In this document: positions 25,841 to 38,115 of the stretch, in pieces
How positions within the stretch are numbered: the first letter of the stretch is position 1
How the letters are laid out: every line of letters begins with the position of its first letter
Origin: Bombus terrestris
Lineage: Eukaryota > Arthropoda > Insecta > Hymenoptera > Apidae
Assembly: GCF_910591885.1 (NCBI RefSeq)
Contig: NC_063285.1
Coordinates: forward strand, 9,705,395 to 9,769,394
Direction: 5' to 3'
Length of the DNA: 64,000 nucleotides
Program-made: the position numbers and the translations under genes
The notes under the pieces: generated by a model
Seen by the model: only the letters and a program-made list of their open reading frames with translations
Told to the model about the DNA's origin: nothing
Databases searched by the model: none

Positions 25841-26740
25841 GTGAGGTTTAGTGTGTAAAAAAAAATTGTCCGAAATTCTAAGTCACGTTGTATAACAGGA
25901 CACGTAACGGAATTTCCTCGTTATGACGTAATTGCTCATTGCCATGTAAATGATAGCGTTGGAGATAAACAGTGATAAAAGATGAAACAAATTTTTGTTC
26001 GCTTTGTATACATTCGATCGTCCGATAATCATCGGCTAATGAGCAAATTGCGGATTTTTGTGCACTCGCGGGAAGCTTCAAGACGCAAAAGTGCATAGAA
26101 TTTGCATATTACGAGAAAATTAAAAAGATATCCAAAGTGCAGTACGTGCAACGTGAAACGAGTCTTTGTCCAGGGCCTACTATTTTAATCGAACTAATTA
26201 GCTCATGCAAATACCAATTTGCATAAATATTCGCTGCCTGTTGAACAATTATACAAAGCTTCACCGAAATCGATGGTAATCTGACTACTCGTCGTTTGCT
26301 CTAAACTCGAGCCGCTCGTCACTCGCTCCACGTGATACTCGCGAAATTTGTCCATCGTCGAACGCTTAATTCGAAAAGTTCATTGCGATAGGCAAGACGC
26401 GTGTTGCTTTTCGAGAGCCGAGCCAGTTGCTCGGCTTCGTCGAATGGCTTGAAGAAATCGTTGCCACCGCGTAGACGTTTGAACGGCTGCTTTTCAGCTG
26501 TGTCGTTTCCGGCCTCGCGAGACCCGCTTTAAGCTCGATGAATGACGGAACGATTAAAAAAGACGGAAGAATTAAAAGACGAAACGCTGTATCGGCGTGT
26601 AAAAGCCTCGTCCGAGCGACTGCAAGGAATCTTATTGCTGAAATTCTCGGAGGAGGATCGCGGTTTCAAAGAGACGCCGAGAATCATCGACAGCTCCGTG
26701 GAAAGCGTAAATATTCGAACAGTGTTTCCATTATCATTTT
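25841..26740. other. Intronic DNA with octamer (POU-type) motifs
   Basis: Around 26100-26224 there are three octamer-type motifs and a homeodomain-like CTAATTAG. 26260-26560 is CpG-rich. Open frames overlapping 26529-26850 on both strands are antisense to each other and not recognised. Confidence 0.45.
26205..26224. promoter_or_regulatory. Inverted pair of octamer motifs (candidate POU-factor site)
   Basis: ATGCAAAT (26205-26212) and its reverse complement ATTTGCAT (26217-26224) are separated by ACCA. ACTAATTAG lies just upstream and a third octamer at 26100-26107. POU-domain proteins bind ATGCAAAT. Single octamers also occur elsewhere in this AT-rich window, so function is speculative. Confidence 0.3.
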
Positions 26741-27330
26741 GTCGGAAGATTTCAAAAAATCGGCCCATCGGTAGCCACGTTATTAGAAAAATGTTATTTA
26801 TTTTTGATCTTTGTATTTTTCATTTTCTCTGTGAACTTCTTCGTCGTTGATTCGATGCCAAAATTTGTACAAAACGTGTCGGAAGATTTCAAAAAATCGA
26901 CCCATCAGTAGCCACGTTACCAAGTTCGATTAGTAAAATTAGAAAAATGTTATTTATCTTTTGATCTTTGTATTTTTCATTTTACTGTGAACTTCTTCGT
27001 CGTTAATTCGATGCCAAAATTTGTACAAAACGTGTCGGAAGATTTCCAAAAATCGGTAACCAACCAGTAGCCAAGTTACCAAGTTCGATTAGTGAAATTA
27101 GAAAAATGTTATTTATCTTTTGATCTTTGTATTTTTCATTTTACTGTGAACTTCTTCGTCGTTGATTCGATGCCAAAATTTGTACAAAACGTGTCGGAAG
27201 ATTTCAAAAAATCGGCCCATCAGTAGCCACGTTATTAGAAAAATGTTATTTATCTTTGATCTTTGTATTTTTCATTTTACTGTGAACTTCTTCGATTCGA
27301 TGCTAAAATTTGTACAGAACGTCTTCGTGT
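26741..27330. repeat. 137-159-bp irregular tandem repeat, about 4 copies
   Basis: GTCGGAAGATTTC recurs at 26741, 26878, 27034 and 27193. It is followed each time by a RTAGCCA(C/A)GTTA segment and GATCTTTGTATTTTTCATTT. Length differences come from indels, such as an extra CCAAGTTCGATTAGT. Confidence 0.88.
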
Positions 27331-29289
27331 AAAACGTATTATAAAACACGGTAAATTAAAAATGCGTTCGTTTTAGATACTTCGCGTGTTTCTTCGTTAT
27401 CATTGCAGTCTCTAAACTTGCTAGAAATGTAAGGAAGATACGAAGAGATATAAAATGCAAAGAAAATTTGTACTTTGCTTGTCTTTTCCAATCGGATAAT
27501 AGCAATACAGTTGGAAAATCTACAGGAATAACACGGATATTCTGCTATTTCGTGTTTTATTCGTATTTGTTCCTCATCTGTCGCATTAAACAGTTTACGT
27601 ACACAGTGGATGGAAAATACGAAGAAAGAAGAAATCCAAGTATTGTTGCTTATCTACGTGGAATTCTGTTTGAATCTATTTCGCGCTATGTTCGGTTCAT
27701 TTTTCAGAATATTAGTTACGATAGTCCAGTCTGAATTATAAATTCTTCTAAAACTGGGTCGATCGGGTTTACGTGTTCACGCGTCTTTCAAATACGACGC
27801 CACGTCACGTAGAAAAAGAAGAGTTTTATGGAAATCGCAGAAAAATGTATTCCATCGGTAAGTCAATAAAGAAAATACAAGGACAGAAGAGAATATTAAC
27901 GAGATTCATCTTAATTCATAATGTTATTACCATTGGCAGAAGAATTATTTTTCAGCGCAACATCCGCCGCAATCATCGTCCGTATCATAATAATCGAGAA
28001 ATTAGAATTGTAAACGACGTAAGATAAAAAGCGATTTTTTACGCAGAGAAAATGTAAATTCCGCGCGAAGTATGGAAAAAAATAGAAGCGTCGAGCTGAT
28101 TGTTTTTTAGCTTTGGAGGCTGTCGTATGATAAACCTACGTGATAATCCTAAATGACAATCATACTGTGGTTAAAAAAAAAAAAAAATGAACACAGCACG
28201 ATAGATGTGTAATTAAATAAATTTGACAAATCCAACGTGGAAGCTAATTTTTAAAAAATAGAGAACGTTCATCTTTAACTATTTTATAGTGCGTGGAGCA
28301 TATCGTTGCAGATAATTGCAATTAGAAAGAAAATTGTCGAATAACAGAGAATTACAGGGAAGAAATATTAGCGAGGAACAAAGTGGCTGAATATTAATGA
28401 AATTAATTAAATATTCCTTCTTTTGATAAGAATCTATTTTGATGATAAAGCATCTCGTTGCAGTATTTTGCAATTTTTCAAATTGAAAAAGGATTGAAAG
28501 AATGCAAGTTTACTCGGTTTGATCCTGACGCCTAATTAAGTTACAAGCATTATATTATGAAAGTTCATTTCGTCCAACTTCGTTTCCTAACTAACAAACT
28601 AAATTATTCAAACTTGATTTCCTCGATAAATTCGTATCCTTTCCTCGTTCTTTCTCCAAGTCCGTAAAGTTAAAAGTCCACAGAATTCTAGCAATAAGCG
28701 ACGCAAGTATACAAATAATAAAAATAATCTTCACGTTTGCTTCCTAAGTCGTTTAATTTTTAATGTTTCAACTTCCCACTTACAGCGAGCTCGTCACATC
28801 AATTTTTCCGTTTCCACGCTTCTCCGACCTTCCAATTCCAATAGCCTCGTCGCACTGTTAATCCCTTGATCGCTAGCACTTTCTGTAAGTCCAAAGTAAA
28901 ATCGCGGCTCTACCATCATTAATCCCCTCGCGAATACCATTAAATCCTCGAGAATATCTTGGCCACGATATTGCAGCGCGAGAAATTCGTCGACCAATTT
29001 CCACCTTTGCCAAAAGACAAACACGAGCTCAATTTCGCCAGACGTTTCCACCATCCTCTTGCTGGTTCGTTTGCCGAACGCGTGTACGCGCATTACAACC
29101 ACCGCAATTTCTTTGTGCCGGCGCCACGTATCGATAAGCCGGTCCTTTTCCGCGCCAGGGAAGCAAACTTGTACAGTTTGCTCTACAGGGTGTCTCAGGC
29201 AACTGGGAAACATTTTCCACGTGTTTCATGGAACATAATGGCTGTAAAACGTCTGTATTTATCACAGCATTTGAGTGTTAATTCATTCA
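27331..29289. other. AT-rich intronic DNA, no gene recognised
   Basis: A poly-A run lies at about 28174-28187. Antisense open frames at 28794-29213 and 28959-29336 overlap and have no known domain. TACAGGGTGTCTCAG near 29185 resembles a repeat end common in insects. Confidence 0.45.
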
Positions 29290-29385
29290 TTAACAGTTGT
29301 CTGTTGCTCTTTGAAAAGCTTAGCTTTTACTTTTGAAAAGTAAACGACGACGAGTATACTCGTCAAGAACAGCTAACTGGTTAAC
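29290..29385. mobile_element. Short MITE carrying the GACGAGTATACTCGTC palindrome
   Basis: The right end AACAGCTAACTGGTTAAC (29368-29385) is an imperfect inverted repeat of the left ATTAACAGTTGTCTGTTG. The 16-bp perfect palindrome is at 29349-29364, next to TTTGAAAAG. It is the unexpanded relative of the element at 33149-34099. Confidence 0.7.
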
Positions 29386-29954
29386 AATGGATACCTGCGT
29401 GACGTCGAATGTGTCTATGATTTACTCTACACACCATCCATCTCCTACGTTTTAGCGCCGATAGTTTCGTCACGATTAACGCTATCTGACTGTAATTCGG
29501 ATAATTCGACCACCCTATATGCATATGGCTTTGGCACTTGGCGCGACGTGCAGGCGGTCTCGTGAGGAAAAATTTCTGGAATCTTAGCCGTCGATCGCGT
29601 GTGTACGCCCCAGGTGGCTGCAGCTTCCGGCGTGAACGCTAATGCAAGTCGCAGCGCGTGCGACGAAGAGGGCAAAGAGATTGGATGTCTAGACACCCCC
29701 ACCATCGCGCAGGTGAATTCTAGACAAACTGTACTCGTTAAAGGTGAGAACAGTACTCGGAGGGTGTGCGCAGGGTGGAGTAGGTGCACGCGTGTCACTC
29801 GCAGGCCAAGCGAAAACTACGTCTCGTTTGCAGAGGTTTGAAGAGTTGGCATTGAATGCGGATGAGTAGGGTTGTTGCTTGCTCTGGTTATACGCTTACG
29901 TATGTGTGTGTGATATATATGGTTATTAAATATGTAATTGGCATTGTGCGTGTA
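29386..29954. other. CpG-rich intronic DNA, no gene recognised
   Basis: Open frames on both strands at 29445-29841 overlap antisense to one another; no domain recognised. Confidence 0.45.
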
Positions 29955-31705
29955 ATATCTGTGAGATTATTGAGCGATTGGTTGAGTAATGAAACAGGAA
30001 TGGCGTGTGTGTCAGATGTTTGCACGTGTTTGATGGGAGTTTGGCTTGTGGAAGGTTGAAATTGTAATTGGGTTGAAAGAAATTAGAAGGACCAAGGTAC
30101 ACTAAGTAAGATGTGTGCATTGTAGTTAATTGTTAGAAAAACTAATTCCTTTAACGAGTTTCTAATAGGATTATTCTTATCAGAACATGTGAATTGGTTG
30201 CAACAAGTTTCTATGGTGGATTATGTTGTAATATGTTTACCTATCAATATATATAGCAATAATTATTCCATAGCAAAATGTGTTAGGTTATTCTATAGAG
30301 CAATATTTGTGAGATTATTGAGCGATTGATTGAGCAGTGAAACAGGAATGGCGTGTGTGTCAGATGTTTGCACGTGTTTGATGGGAGTTTGGCTTGTGGA
30401 AGGTTGAAATTGTAATTGGGTTGAAAGAAATTAGAAGGACCAAGGTACACTAAGTAAGATGTGTGCATTGTAGTTAATTGTTAGAAAAACTAATTCCTTT
30501 AACGAGTTTCTAATAGGATTATTCTTATCAGAACATGTGAATTGGTTGCAACAAGTTTCTATGGTGGATTATGTTGTAATATGTTTACCTATCAATATAT
30601 ATAGCAATAATTATTCCATAGCAAAATGTGTTAGGTTATTCTATAGAGCAATATTTGTGAGATTATTGAGCGATTGATTGAGCAGTGAAACAGGAATGGC
30701 GTGTGTGTCAGATGTTTGCACGTGTTTGATGGGAGTTTGGCTTGTGGAAGGTTGAAATTGTAATTGGGTTGAAAGAAATTAGAAGGACCAAGGTACACTA
30801 AGTAAGATGTGTGCATTGTAGTTAATTGTTAGAAAAACTAATTCCTTTAACGAGTTTCTAATAGGATTATTCTTATCAGAACATGTGAATTGGTTGCAAC
30901 AAGTTTCTATGGTGGATTATGTTGTAATATGTTTACCTATCAATATATATAGCAATAATTATTCCATAGCAAAATGTGTTAGGTTATTCTATAGAGCAAT
31001 ATTTGTGAGATTATTGAGCGATTGATTGAGCAGTGAAACAGGAATGGCGTGTGTGTCAGATGTTTGCACGTGTTTGATGGGAGTTTGGCTTGTGGAAGGT
31101 TGAAATTGTAATTGGGTTGAAAGAAATTAGAAGGACCAAGGTACACTAAGTAAGATGTGTGCATTGTAGTTAATTGTTAGAAAAACTAATTCCTTTAACG
31201 AGTTTCTAATAGGATTATTCTTATCAGAACATGTGAATTGGTTGCAACAAGTTTCTATGGTGGATTATGTTGTAATATGTTTACCTATCAATATATATAG
31301 CAATAATTATTCCATAGCAAAATGTGTTAGGTTATTCTATAGAGCAATATTTGTGAGATTATTGAGCGATTGATTGAGCAGTGAAACAGGAATGGCGTGT
31401 GTGTCAGATGTTTGCACGTGTTTGATGGGAGTTTGGCTTGTGGAAGGTTGAAATTGTAATTGGGTTGAAAGAAATTAGAAGGACCAAGGTACACTGAGTA
31501 AGATGTGTGCATTGTAATTAATTGTTAGAAAAATTCATTCCTTTAACGAGTTCCTAATAGGATTAATCTTATCAGGACATGTGAATTGGTTGCAACGAGT
31601 TTCTGTTTTATGTGATGGATTATGTCGTAATATGTTTACCTATCGATATATATAGCAATAATAATTATTCCGTAGCAAAATGAGTTAGGTTATTCTATAG
31701 AGATA
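29955..31705. repeat. 348-bp tandem repeat array, about 5 copies, highly homogenised
   Basis: GAGATTATTGAGCGATTG recurs every 348 bp (29963, 30311, 30659, 31007, 31355). The central copies look identical over long stretches, while the first and last carry substitutions and small indels, as expected for unequal exchange homogenising the middle of an array. A 61-codon minus-strand open frame recurs in each unit only because the units are near-identical. Confidence 0.95.
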
Positions 31706-33148
31706 TCCAAAAAGGTGCTGGTGCAATCTTATTATTTCTTATCTTTATGTTATCAATCAATCTTATTATTCTTATCTCCGCATCTATGGAAGGAAAACAG
31801 TTGCATCTAAACCAATCGTCAAACTTATTAACATCCTGTTGCAAGTCAGACGCGTCGCGAGATTTAATTTCAAGAGATAATTGAAGATGATCCGTAGAAA
31901 CTGTCAGCGTTTAAAAACCGCCCACTTCTCGTCTGAATTTGTCCGGTACAAACGCCATACTTAAACCATCGTTATTTCTACAACTCTTAAAACTCTTCTT
32001 ATCTGACAATCTCTCAGCGCCAGGATTCTGTTCGCGAGCTAAAAACCACGACTACGACCTCCGTACCGTAAAGAGTACGTATATCAGTGTTTTTCCGTGT
32101 GAAACGATTGCTGCAGCGTTAAAGCCGCGCTTTCCTCTCGTCCGCGTCTCCGTATTTCCCGTGTCAACCATTTTTCACCTTCTTACATAATTACCCGAAC
32201 GAGAAAAATCTCCGCTCGTTCTATCGTTACGTAAGAGGCGTCGCTATTTCGTTGCTTCGTTGGATGGATTTTGCCTCGAGGGAGGAAAACTGGCCGAAGA
32301 TGGCACAGTTCGATACGATATTGCCAGGTATTCCGTGAGTTTGCACGACGACGAAGCATACGTATCAATGCATAAGTTGAAGCCGAGTTGGTGCTCGTTG
32401 ATTTATAGTTGGCCGAGCGCGCACCACGGCCACACACGCTACCGAAATATCCCTTTTCCGGTCTCTTTCTGGATGGATGTGTCACCAGGCGTGCGGCTCT
32501 CAGCCGTTGCTTCCGGTCGTCGCGCATCTCCTCGGGCATAAAGAAGCTGCGGGGAGCGAGATGCCACGATAACCGTGGCTCTCGAGGGCGACAGAGACGC
32601 GCACACAGAGATTGCCACTCGGGCCGGAATGTACATTGCGAATGTATATGCCGGACCAATGACACGCGAGAGATCGCGCAATCTGTCTTTTCGAGGCGCG
32701 GCTTTAACTTGTAACTTGGGTATCAGGGGATGTTCGGGCTGCAGCATCTGTTCGCTTCAGCCACCTCAAGGTTAGCTTTCGGATGGCGGATTTGAAGGAA
32801 GTTTGGTTTATTGAGTGGAGAGGCGGCGGTCTACGACATACGACGTTTCGGCCGCTTTCTAAAGAACACGTTTTTCCTACCAGCGGACTACGAATTCGTA
32901 CGCTTTTGCGGCACATGCAAAAAGTAGGAAAATGTGTGCCAGATGTAGATAGCGTGGCAAATATACAGATTATCTGCGACATGATACTTGTTACGGCGTT
33001 TGCACCAGGGAAATATTTATTCGAATATTTCTATCCCTTTTTTGGGGTCTATTTTCGCATATTTTTCAACAGAAATATTTGAATTCGTAGAAATTCAAAT
33101 ATTTGAGTATGACGTGTTGCCATTAACCAGTCGATAATAATCGGTATG
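31706..33148. other. Intronic DNA with CpG-rich block, no gene recognised
   Basis: 32040-32900 is CpG-rich. Overlapping antisense open frames (32183-32747, up to 160 codons) lack recognisable domains. Confidence 0.45.
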
Positions 33149-34099
33149 TAACCAATTAAGCAGTTAGCTGTTGCATCGTCTTTGAAAAGCACGTGGCAAA
33201 AAGTAAGCGATGACGAGTATACTCGTCAAACGCAGAGTATGCGTGACTATTGCAATATAAAATTAAATTGTAGGGAAAAAACTGTTTCGTTTTTTAATTT
33301 TATTACCGACAAGGCTCATCGTAACACAAAATAGACCCTTCTCTTCGTGACGAGTATACTCGTCAAACACAGAGTATGCGTGGCTGTTGCAATATAAAAT
33401 TAAGTTGCAAGGAAACAACTATTACCGACAGAGCTCGTCGAAACACAAAATAGTGTCGTCTCTTCGTGACGAGTATACTCGTCAAACACAGAGTATGCGT
33501 GGCTGTTGCAATATAAAATTAAGTTGCAAGGAAACAACTATTACCGACAGAGCTCGTCGAAACACAAAATAGTGTCGTCTCTTCGTGACGAGTATACTCG
33601 TCAAACACAGAGTATGCGTGGCTGTTGCAATATGAAATTAAGTTGCAAGGAAACGACTGTTACAGACAGAGCTCGTCGAAACACAAAATAGACTCTTCTC
33701 TTCGTGACGAGTATACTCGTCAAACACAGAGTATGCGTGGCTGTTACAATATAAAATTAAGTTGCAAGGAAACGACTGTTACCGACAGGGCTCGTCAAAA
33801 CACAAAATAGTGTCGTCTCTTCGTGACGAGTATACTCGTCAAACACAGAGTATACGTGGCTGTTGCAATATGAAATTAAGTTGCAAGGAAACGACTGTTA
33901 CCGACAGGGCTCGTCGAAACACAAAATAGATTCTTCTCTTCGTGACGAGTATACTCGTCAAACACAGAGTATGCGTGGTTGTTGCAATATAAAATTAAGT
34001 TGCAAGGAAACGACTGTTACCGACAGAGCTCGTCGAAACACAAAATAGACTCTTTTCTTCGTGACGAGTATACTCGTCAAAAACAGCTAACTGGTTAAC
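33149..34099. mobile_element. Palindrome MITE with internal 119-bp tandem array (8 palindromes)
   Basis: The left end CAGTTAGCTGTTGC (about 33160) and the right end AACAGCTAACTGGTTAAC (34082-34099) are inverted repeats. The palindrome GACGAGTATACTCGTC occurs at 33212, 33349, 33468, 33587, 33706, 33825, 33944 and 34063. The last seven are exactly 119 bp apart. Each unit continues CAAACACAGAGTATGCGTGG and has short + strand open frames with no evidence of coding. It looks like one MITE whose interior was amplified. Confidence 0.88.
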
Positions 34100-37000
34100 G
34101 TGTGGTTAACTATACGACGAATATGAATAATTATATTTAAATGAAAACCGAAATGAAGTAAATATGTATGCGTGTAACGTTTTCACGAACTAACACGCGT
34201 CTTTTTCAACTATATCGTTATAAATAATGAAATTGATTACGTTGCTGCACGCAGATTAGTTTCTGTATGAACTATAATTACATAGCAATAATACGGCAGA
34301 TAATATGTATATCTCTCTCGTCTCTGTCATTAGTGATTAATTATGTATATTTGACATTAAAACGTAAATGAATGTGCGATTATACCGCAGGATAATAATT
34401 CTAAATGTAATTAATTAACGGTATTAGTACACGATCAACGGGGCTTATCGCGTCAGTTAATGATATTTGATAAATCAGTATCGAACGTCACGTAAACCAT
34501 TAAACACTATATTCGGAATCGATAAATTTATTAAAAATAAGCAATGTTAACAGTGAATTGGCAATCTGGATACGTTAGAAAATTAAAGATAAATCGTAAT
34601 TAAATAATTGTAATTAAATAAACGACTATAAAATGACTTGAAAATTGCTCAACTTTTATTACATTAAATTCTCAGCTTTTTAACTGTCGCGTGCTAACGT
34701 ATATAGTTTAGCTGTGTTACGATGTGGAATATTTTTCACGCTTTTATCATACTTATTTTATAGTGCTTTTTCACGCTGTCCATGTACTTTTAAGATACAG
34801 GAAGCTTTCATGTTGCAAAATATAAGATACAGTACAGTAACGTTAGTACAATAACGTCAAGTTCTTAGTCGCGTTATTAAATATTATTATTATTATATTA
34901 AGCTGCAGTAAATTACTTTTCACCAGAGTTACTTTACAGCATTTTGTTCAAATTATTTCGAACAAATACCCAAGATAATTAGCGGAATGAATTGATATCA
35001 GTGGACATAGCGAAAATACTTTTCCCCTGAAATAATTACCTGTTATCCGTAACAAATTATTTTCTATATTCGTTCGAACAAGGATCGCAGAATTATTGGA
35101 ATAATAATACGAGTAATTGTTTGTTCCCACTTAATTTTGTACAAATATATACCGATACAGTTCCCAGCATTAATTTATCCGATGAATAATTTACCAAGCA
35201 ACGGTAAACTTTCTAATATGGCACTTGCAAAAAGTTCATTACAGAAGCCAATATCGCAACAACTGGATAACGAAGCTTGCAAGTATATACCTCAGATACG
35301 ATGTAACACAGAAATATTTATCCATAATGTATCACTTTATTCGAACGAGTTATGCGATTAAATTTCTCTTCAACTGAATTCTCGTTCGGATATTTGGTGG
35401 TGAACAAAAATTCGATTCTTTATTTTTATTCGTCGTTTGTTATTGCAATATAATTTTGCCCGATACTGTACGTATTTGTACTTAGCTTTTGTCATCTTTC
35501 TTTCTATTGCAATCTTCAACCTTGTCGCGCGAACGAGCATCGAATTATCGATGTTTAAAGCCTTAGGTTTCCCCTTTAAACGCCCTGTATAATTCCTTAC
35601 AAGCGAACAATTATATTCATACGCGTGACTGGCTTTCGATAAACGGATTACTCGCTGTACCTTAACGCGATAGTTTCTCGAAATAAGAAAAATGTCCAAC
35701 AACTTTAACAAGCCCTCGCGTACATGCACACGCCTCACGGAGCTTGATTTGCCAGTTATGACGTAACTACCGCTACGACCAGGCAACTTGGTAAGTCCAT
35801 TGTTCGCCTCTGATCGGTTATCCGCTTCGCTGGCGGCCGATTAAATTCGCTGATCAACTCGCGACGATAAAGTTCGGTCAAGTTCATTACGTTTCGGAGA
35901 AAGGACTTTCATTAAAACGTGGAAAGCCAGCGGTATTCGAGCAACGCTTGCAACCAGCAACCATTGTTATTACCGCGATGCTACTTTTCCTTTAATCCGC
36001 TCGATTTTTATTCAGATCGACCAGGCGACAGAAAAAGAGAGTATCTCGTTCTAATATCTTGGATCTTGGATCTTTAATATCCGATCATTTAACGGTGTAA
36101 CCGTACGCTTCATTGAGGAAGTTGTATCGCATCTGGCCGTGCTTCTTCCATTTCTATCTGTCAGTCTTTTGTTTAATAAATAATTTTCTCGTGCTTTGTT
36201 TCTGCTCGCGATTTCTTAGTCGGAAATTCGGAATGAATTTTTATTCCCGCGAAGAGTCTTTCGAACGTTCGTTCGAACAGCTGATCCGGTGAATGTTTTA
36301 GGATCTTTTCAGACTCTTTGAGAGCTTGCAATGGCAAAACAATTAGGCGTCGATATGAACGGGCTTGTACACGGTGTGAAGAAAGATATACTTGTCCGCG
36401 GGAAATAGAAAAATTGCAAGGGGAATAGAAAATATCTGGCTAACGCGGACTTTTAAACTCGCCACGCGACAAATGTAATTTTCTAATTTCCCGTTTGTAG
36501 TGGTATTTTGGAGCAAATGAAATGTGTAAGGAGAAGCACGAGGGGGTGAAATTTCCTTAGTTTAAAAGTCGACCGTAGACGTAGAAACGAGTAACAGGAG
36601 GGAAAAAGCAGGGGAACGAGAATGAAAATAGTGAAACGAGCTTTCCCATTTTCTCTAGCTCTTTGGATTAAGAATAAAGTAATTTTGCTGCAGCAATAAG
36701 ATATGTTAAAGAAGGGAAAGTGGAAAAGGTGGAAAGAAACGCGTTTAGTTATTTTTAATGCCTATGTTCTCCTTGATTTATTCTCCGGATAGCGGATCTG
36801 AACGTTAATTAACATTTAACGAAACAGTTTTCTGCAATGTAAAATACTCCCTCGGCCTTGACCTAACAGATTTCACTCGTTAAATTAAAATTCAACGAAC
36901 TTGTTCCGGCTTAATTCTCCTTATTTGCGAGGAGCGCGACAGTGAGAGTTGAGACTGAAACGGGGACAATTCGTTTTACGAGGAAACGTGGGAAATTGGG

Positions 37001-37425
37001 TCAACTGGAAGCAATTTAATAAGATCGATACATGGTGAATCGCACGATCCTTGCATCTCTCTTTGATCAAACGCTTGTAGCGAATTAAATTTCATGGCCA
37101 ATCGTACGTAACGCGTAAAATACTGTGTGTAAAATCACTTGAAATTAAGCTTCGAATTCTTTTACAAACTCAGACAATCCGTGCAACATAAGGATATTAA
37201 TCGTTTCGCCTTTGAAATGAAAAATGTCTCATTTTTTGGAACCACGTACAGTTCATTTACATTTATCAATATCTACGATTATTATTATTTGTTGAAGTGG
37301 CCACCACTTCTAGGAAAACTCTACATCTGGTCTTTTTCGTTTTCTCAAGCACTGAAGCCATCGACAGCGTATAGACAATAGACTGGGACGAAGGCAGACC
37401 ATAGACAGTAGACTGGCGACGATGG
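34100..37425. other. Intronic DNA, no gene recognised
   Basis: AT-rich to about 35450 (short ATT run near 34883), more CpG afterwards. The minus-strand open frame at 35370-35786 (138 codons, lysine/arginine-rich) is not recognised. ATAGAC..TAGACTGG is repeated at about 37371 and 37401. Confidence 0.45.
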
Positions 37426-38111
37426 TGTCACGTAAACTTGAGGGTTGGATGATAAAATAAAATAGCTGAGTCGTAACACAGCTATCAATTTTGCTTTTAT
37501 TAAACTTTATTATGAATTCAGCAATCACAATGGAATGCACACTGAATTAACACACATAAATCACAATTCACTGCAACAACTTTGTGTAAAACCCAGTTAC
37601 ACTGATACGTTAGGTACGCGACTGGTCTGAGGGTAGAAACCGGTAAAGATATGTTGACTATTCTAAGGATACAGAATAAGTGAAGCTTCACTGACGATAC
37701 TGTGTCTGAGGAAAGCTAGGGCTGGGTATGTCTAAGGACACGGGACCATCGGATTCGTTGATGACAATTTTGGTTAGGAAAGTGAGGGCAGTAGACACCG
37801 CTTCCGATTGGATAATAAGAAGGTTGCTGAACGAGGAAGGGTTTCAGCCGCCCTCGAGGGAAAGTTGCTAACGGAAGATACCAAACGTGAGGAAAACCAA
37901 CTTTCCCGTGTCAACCCGTAGCAAACAATAAATGTAAAGGAACCTGAAACAAAAGATACGTGTTTGGTCTGAAGGACCTTAACTATGAAAATGCCAAGAT
38001 CCATGGTGGGTCCTTAAGACTGTTGAGAATACGCACCAAGGATGTGCTGATATCTGGGTGCCATCTTGCCCTCGGTGTGTGGCCTGGTCTCTGATGTGGA
38101 TTGATGTTACA
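37426..38111 (-). mobile_element. Probable solo LTR of an LTR retrotransposon, 686 bp
   Basis: On the minus strand it starts TGTAACATCAATCC and ends TTTACGTGACA, i.e. TG...CA with short inverted ends. It is flanked by the 4-bp direct repeat ATGG on the + strand (37422-37425 and 38112-38115). Minus-strand AATAAA and AATAAAAG signals (about 37494-37513) fit an LTR polyadenylation region. No gag-pol is next to it, so it would have arisen by LTR-LTR recombination. A 4-bp duplication fits Ty3/gypsy or related groups; the family is not identified. Confidence 0.65.
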
Positions 38112-38115
38112 ATGG

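Noticed and set aside
28794..29336. Overlapping sense and antisense frames of 125-139 codons
   Set aside because: Mutually antisense, no recognisable domain on either strand.
30283..31512. Identical 61-codon minus-strand open frames in four 348-bp units
   Set aside because: Identity follows from repeat homogenisation; the peptide has no known features and no sign of codon-level constraint.
33212..34078. CRISPR-like array
   Set aside because: Regular palindromes at 119 bp, but the intervening sequence is itself repeated, units are far too long and the context is a eukaryotic intron.
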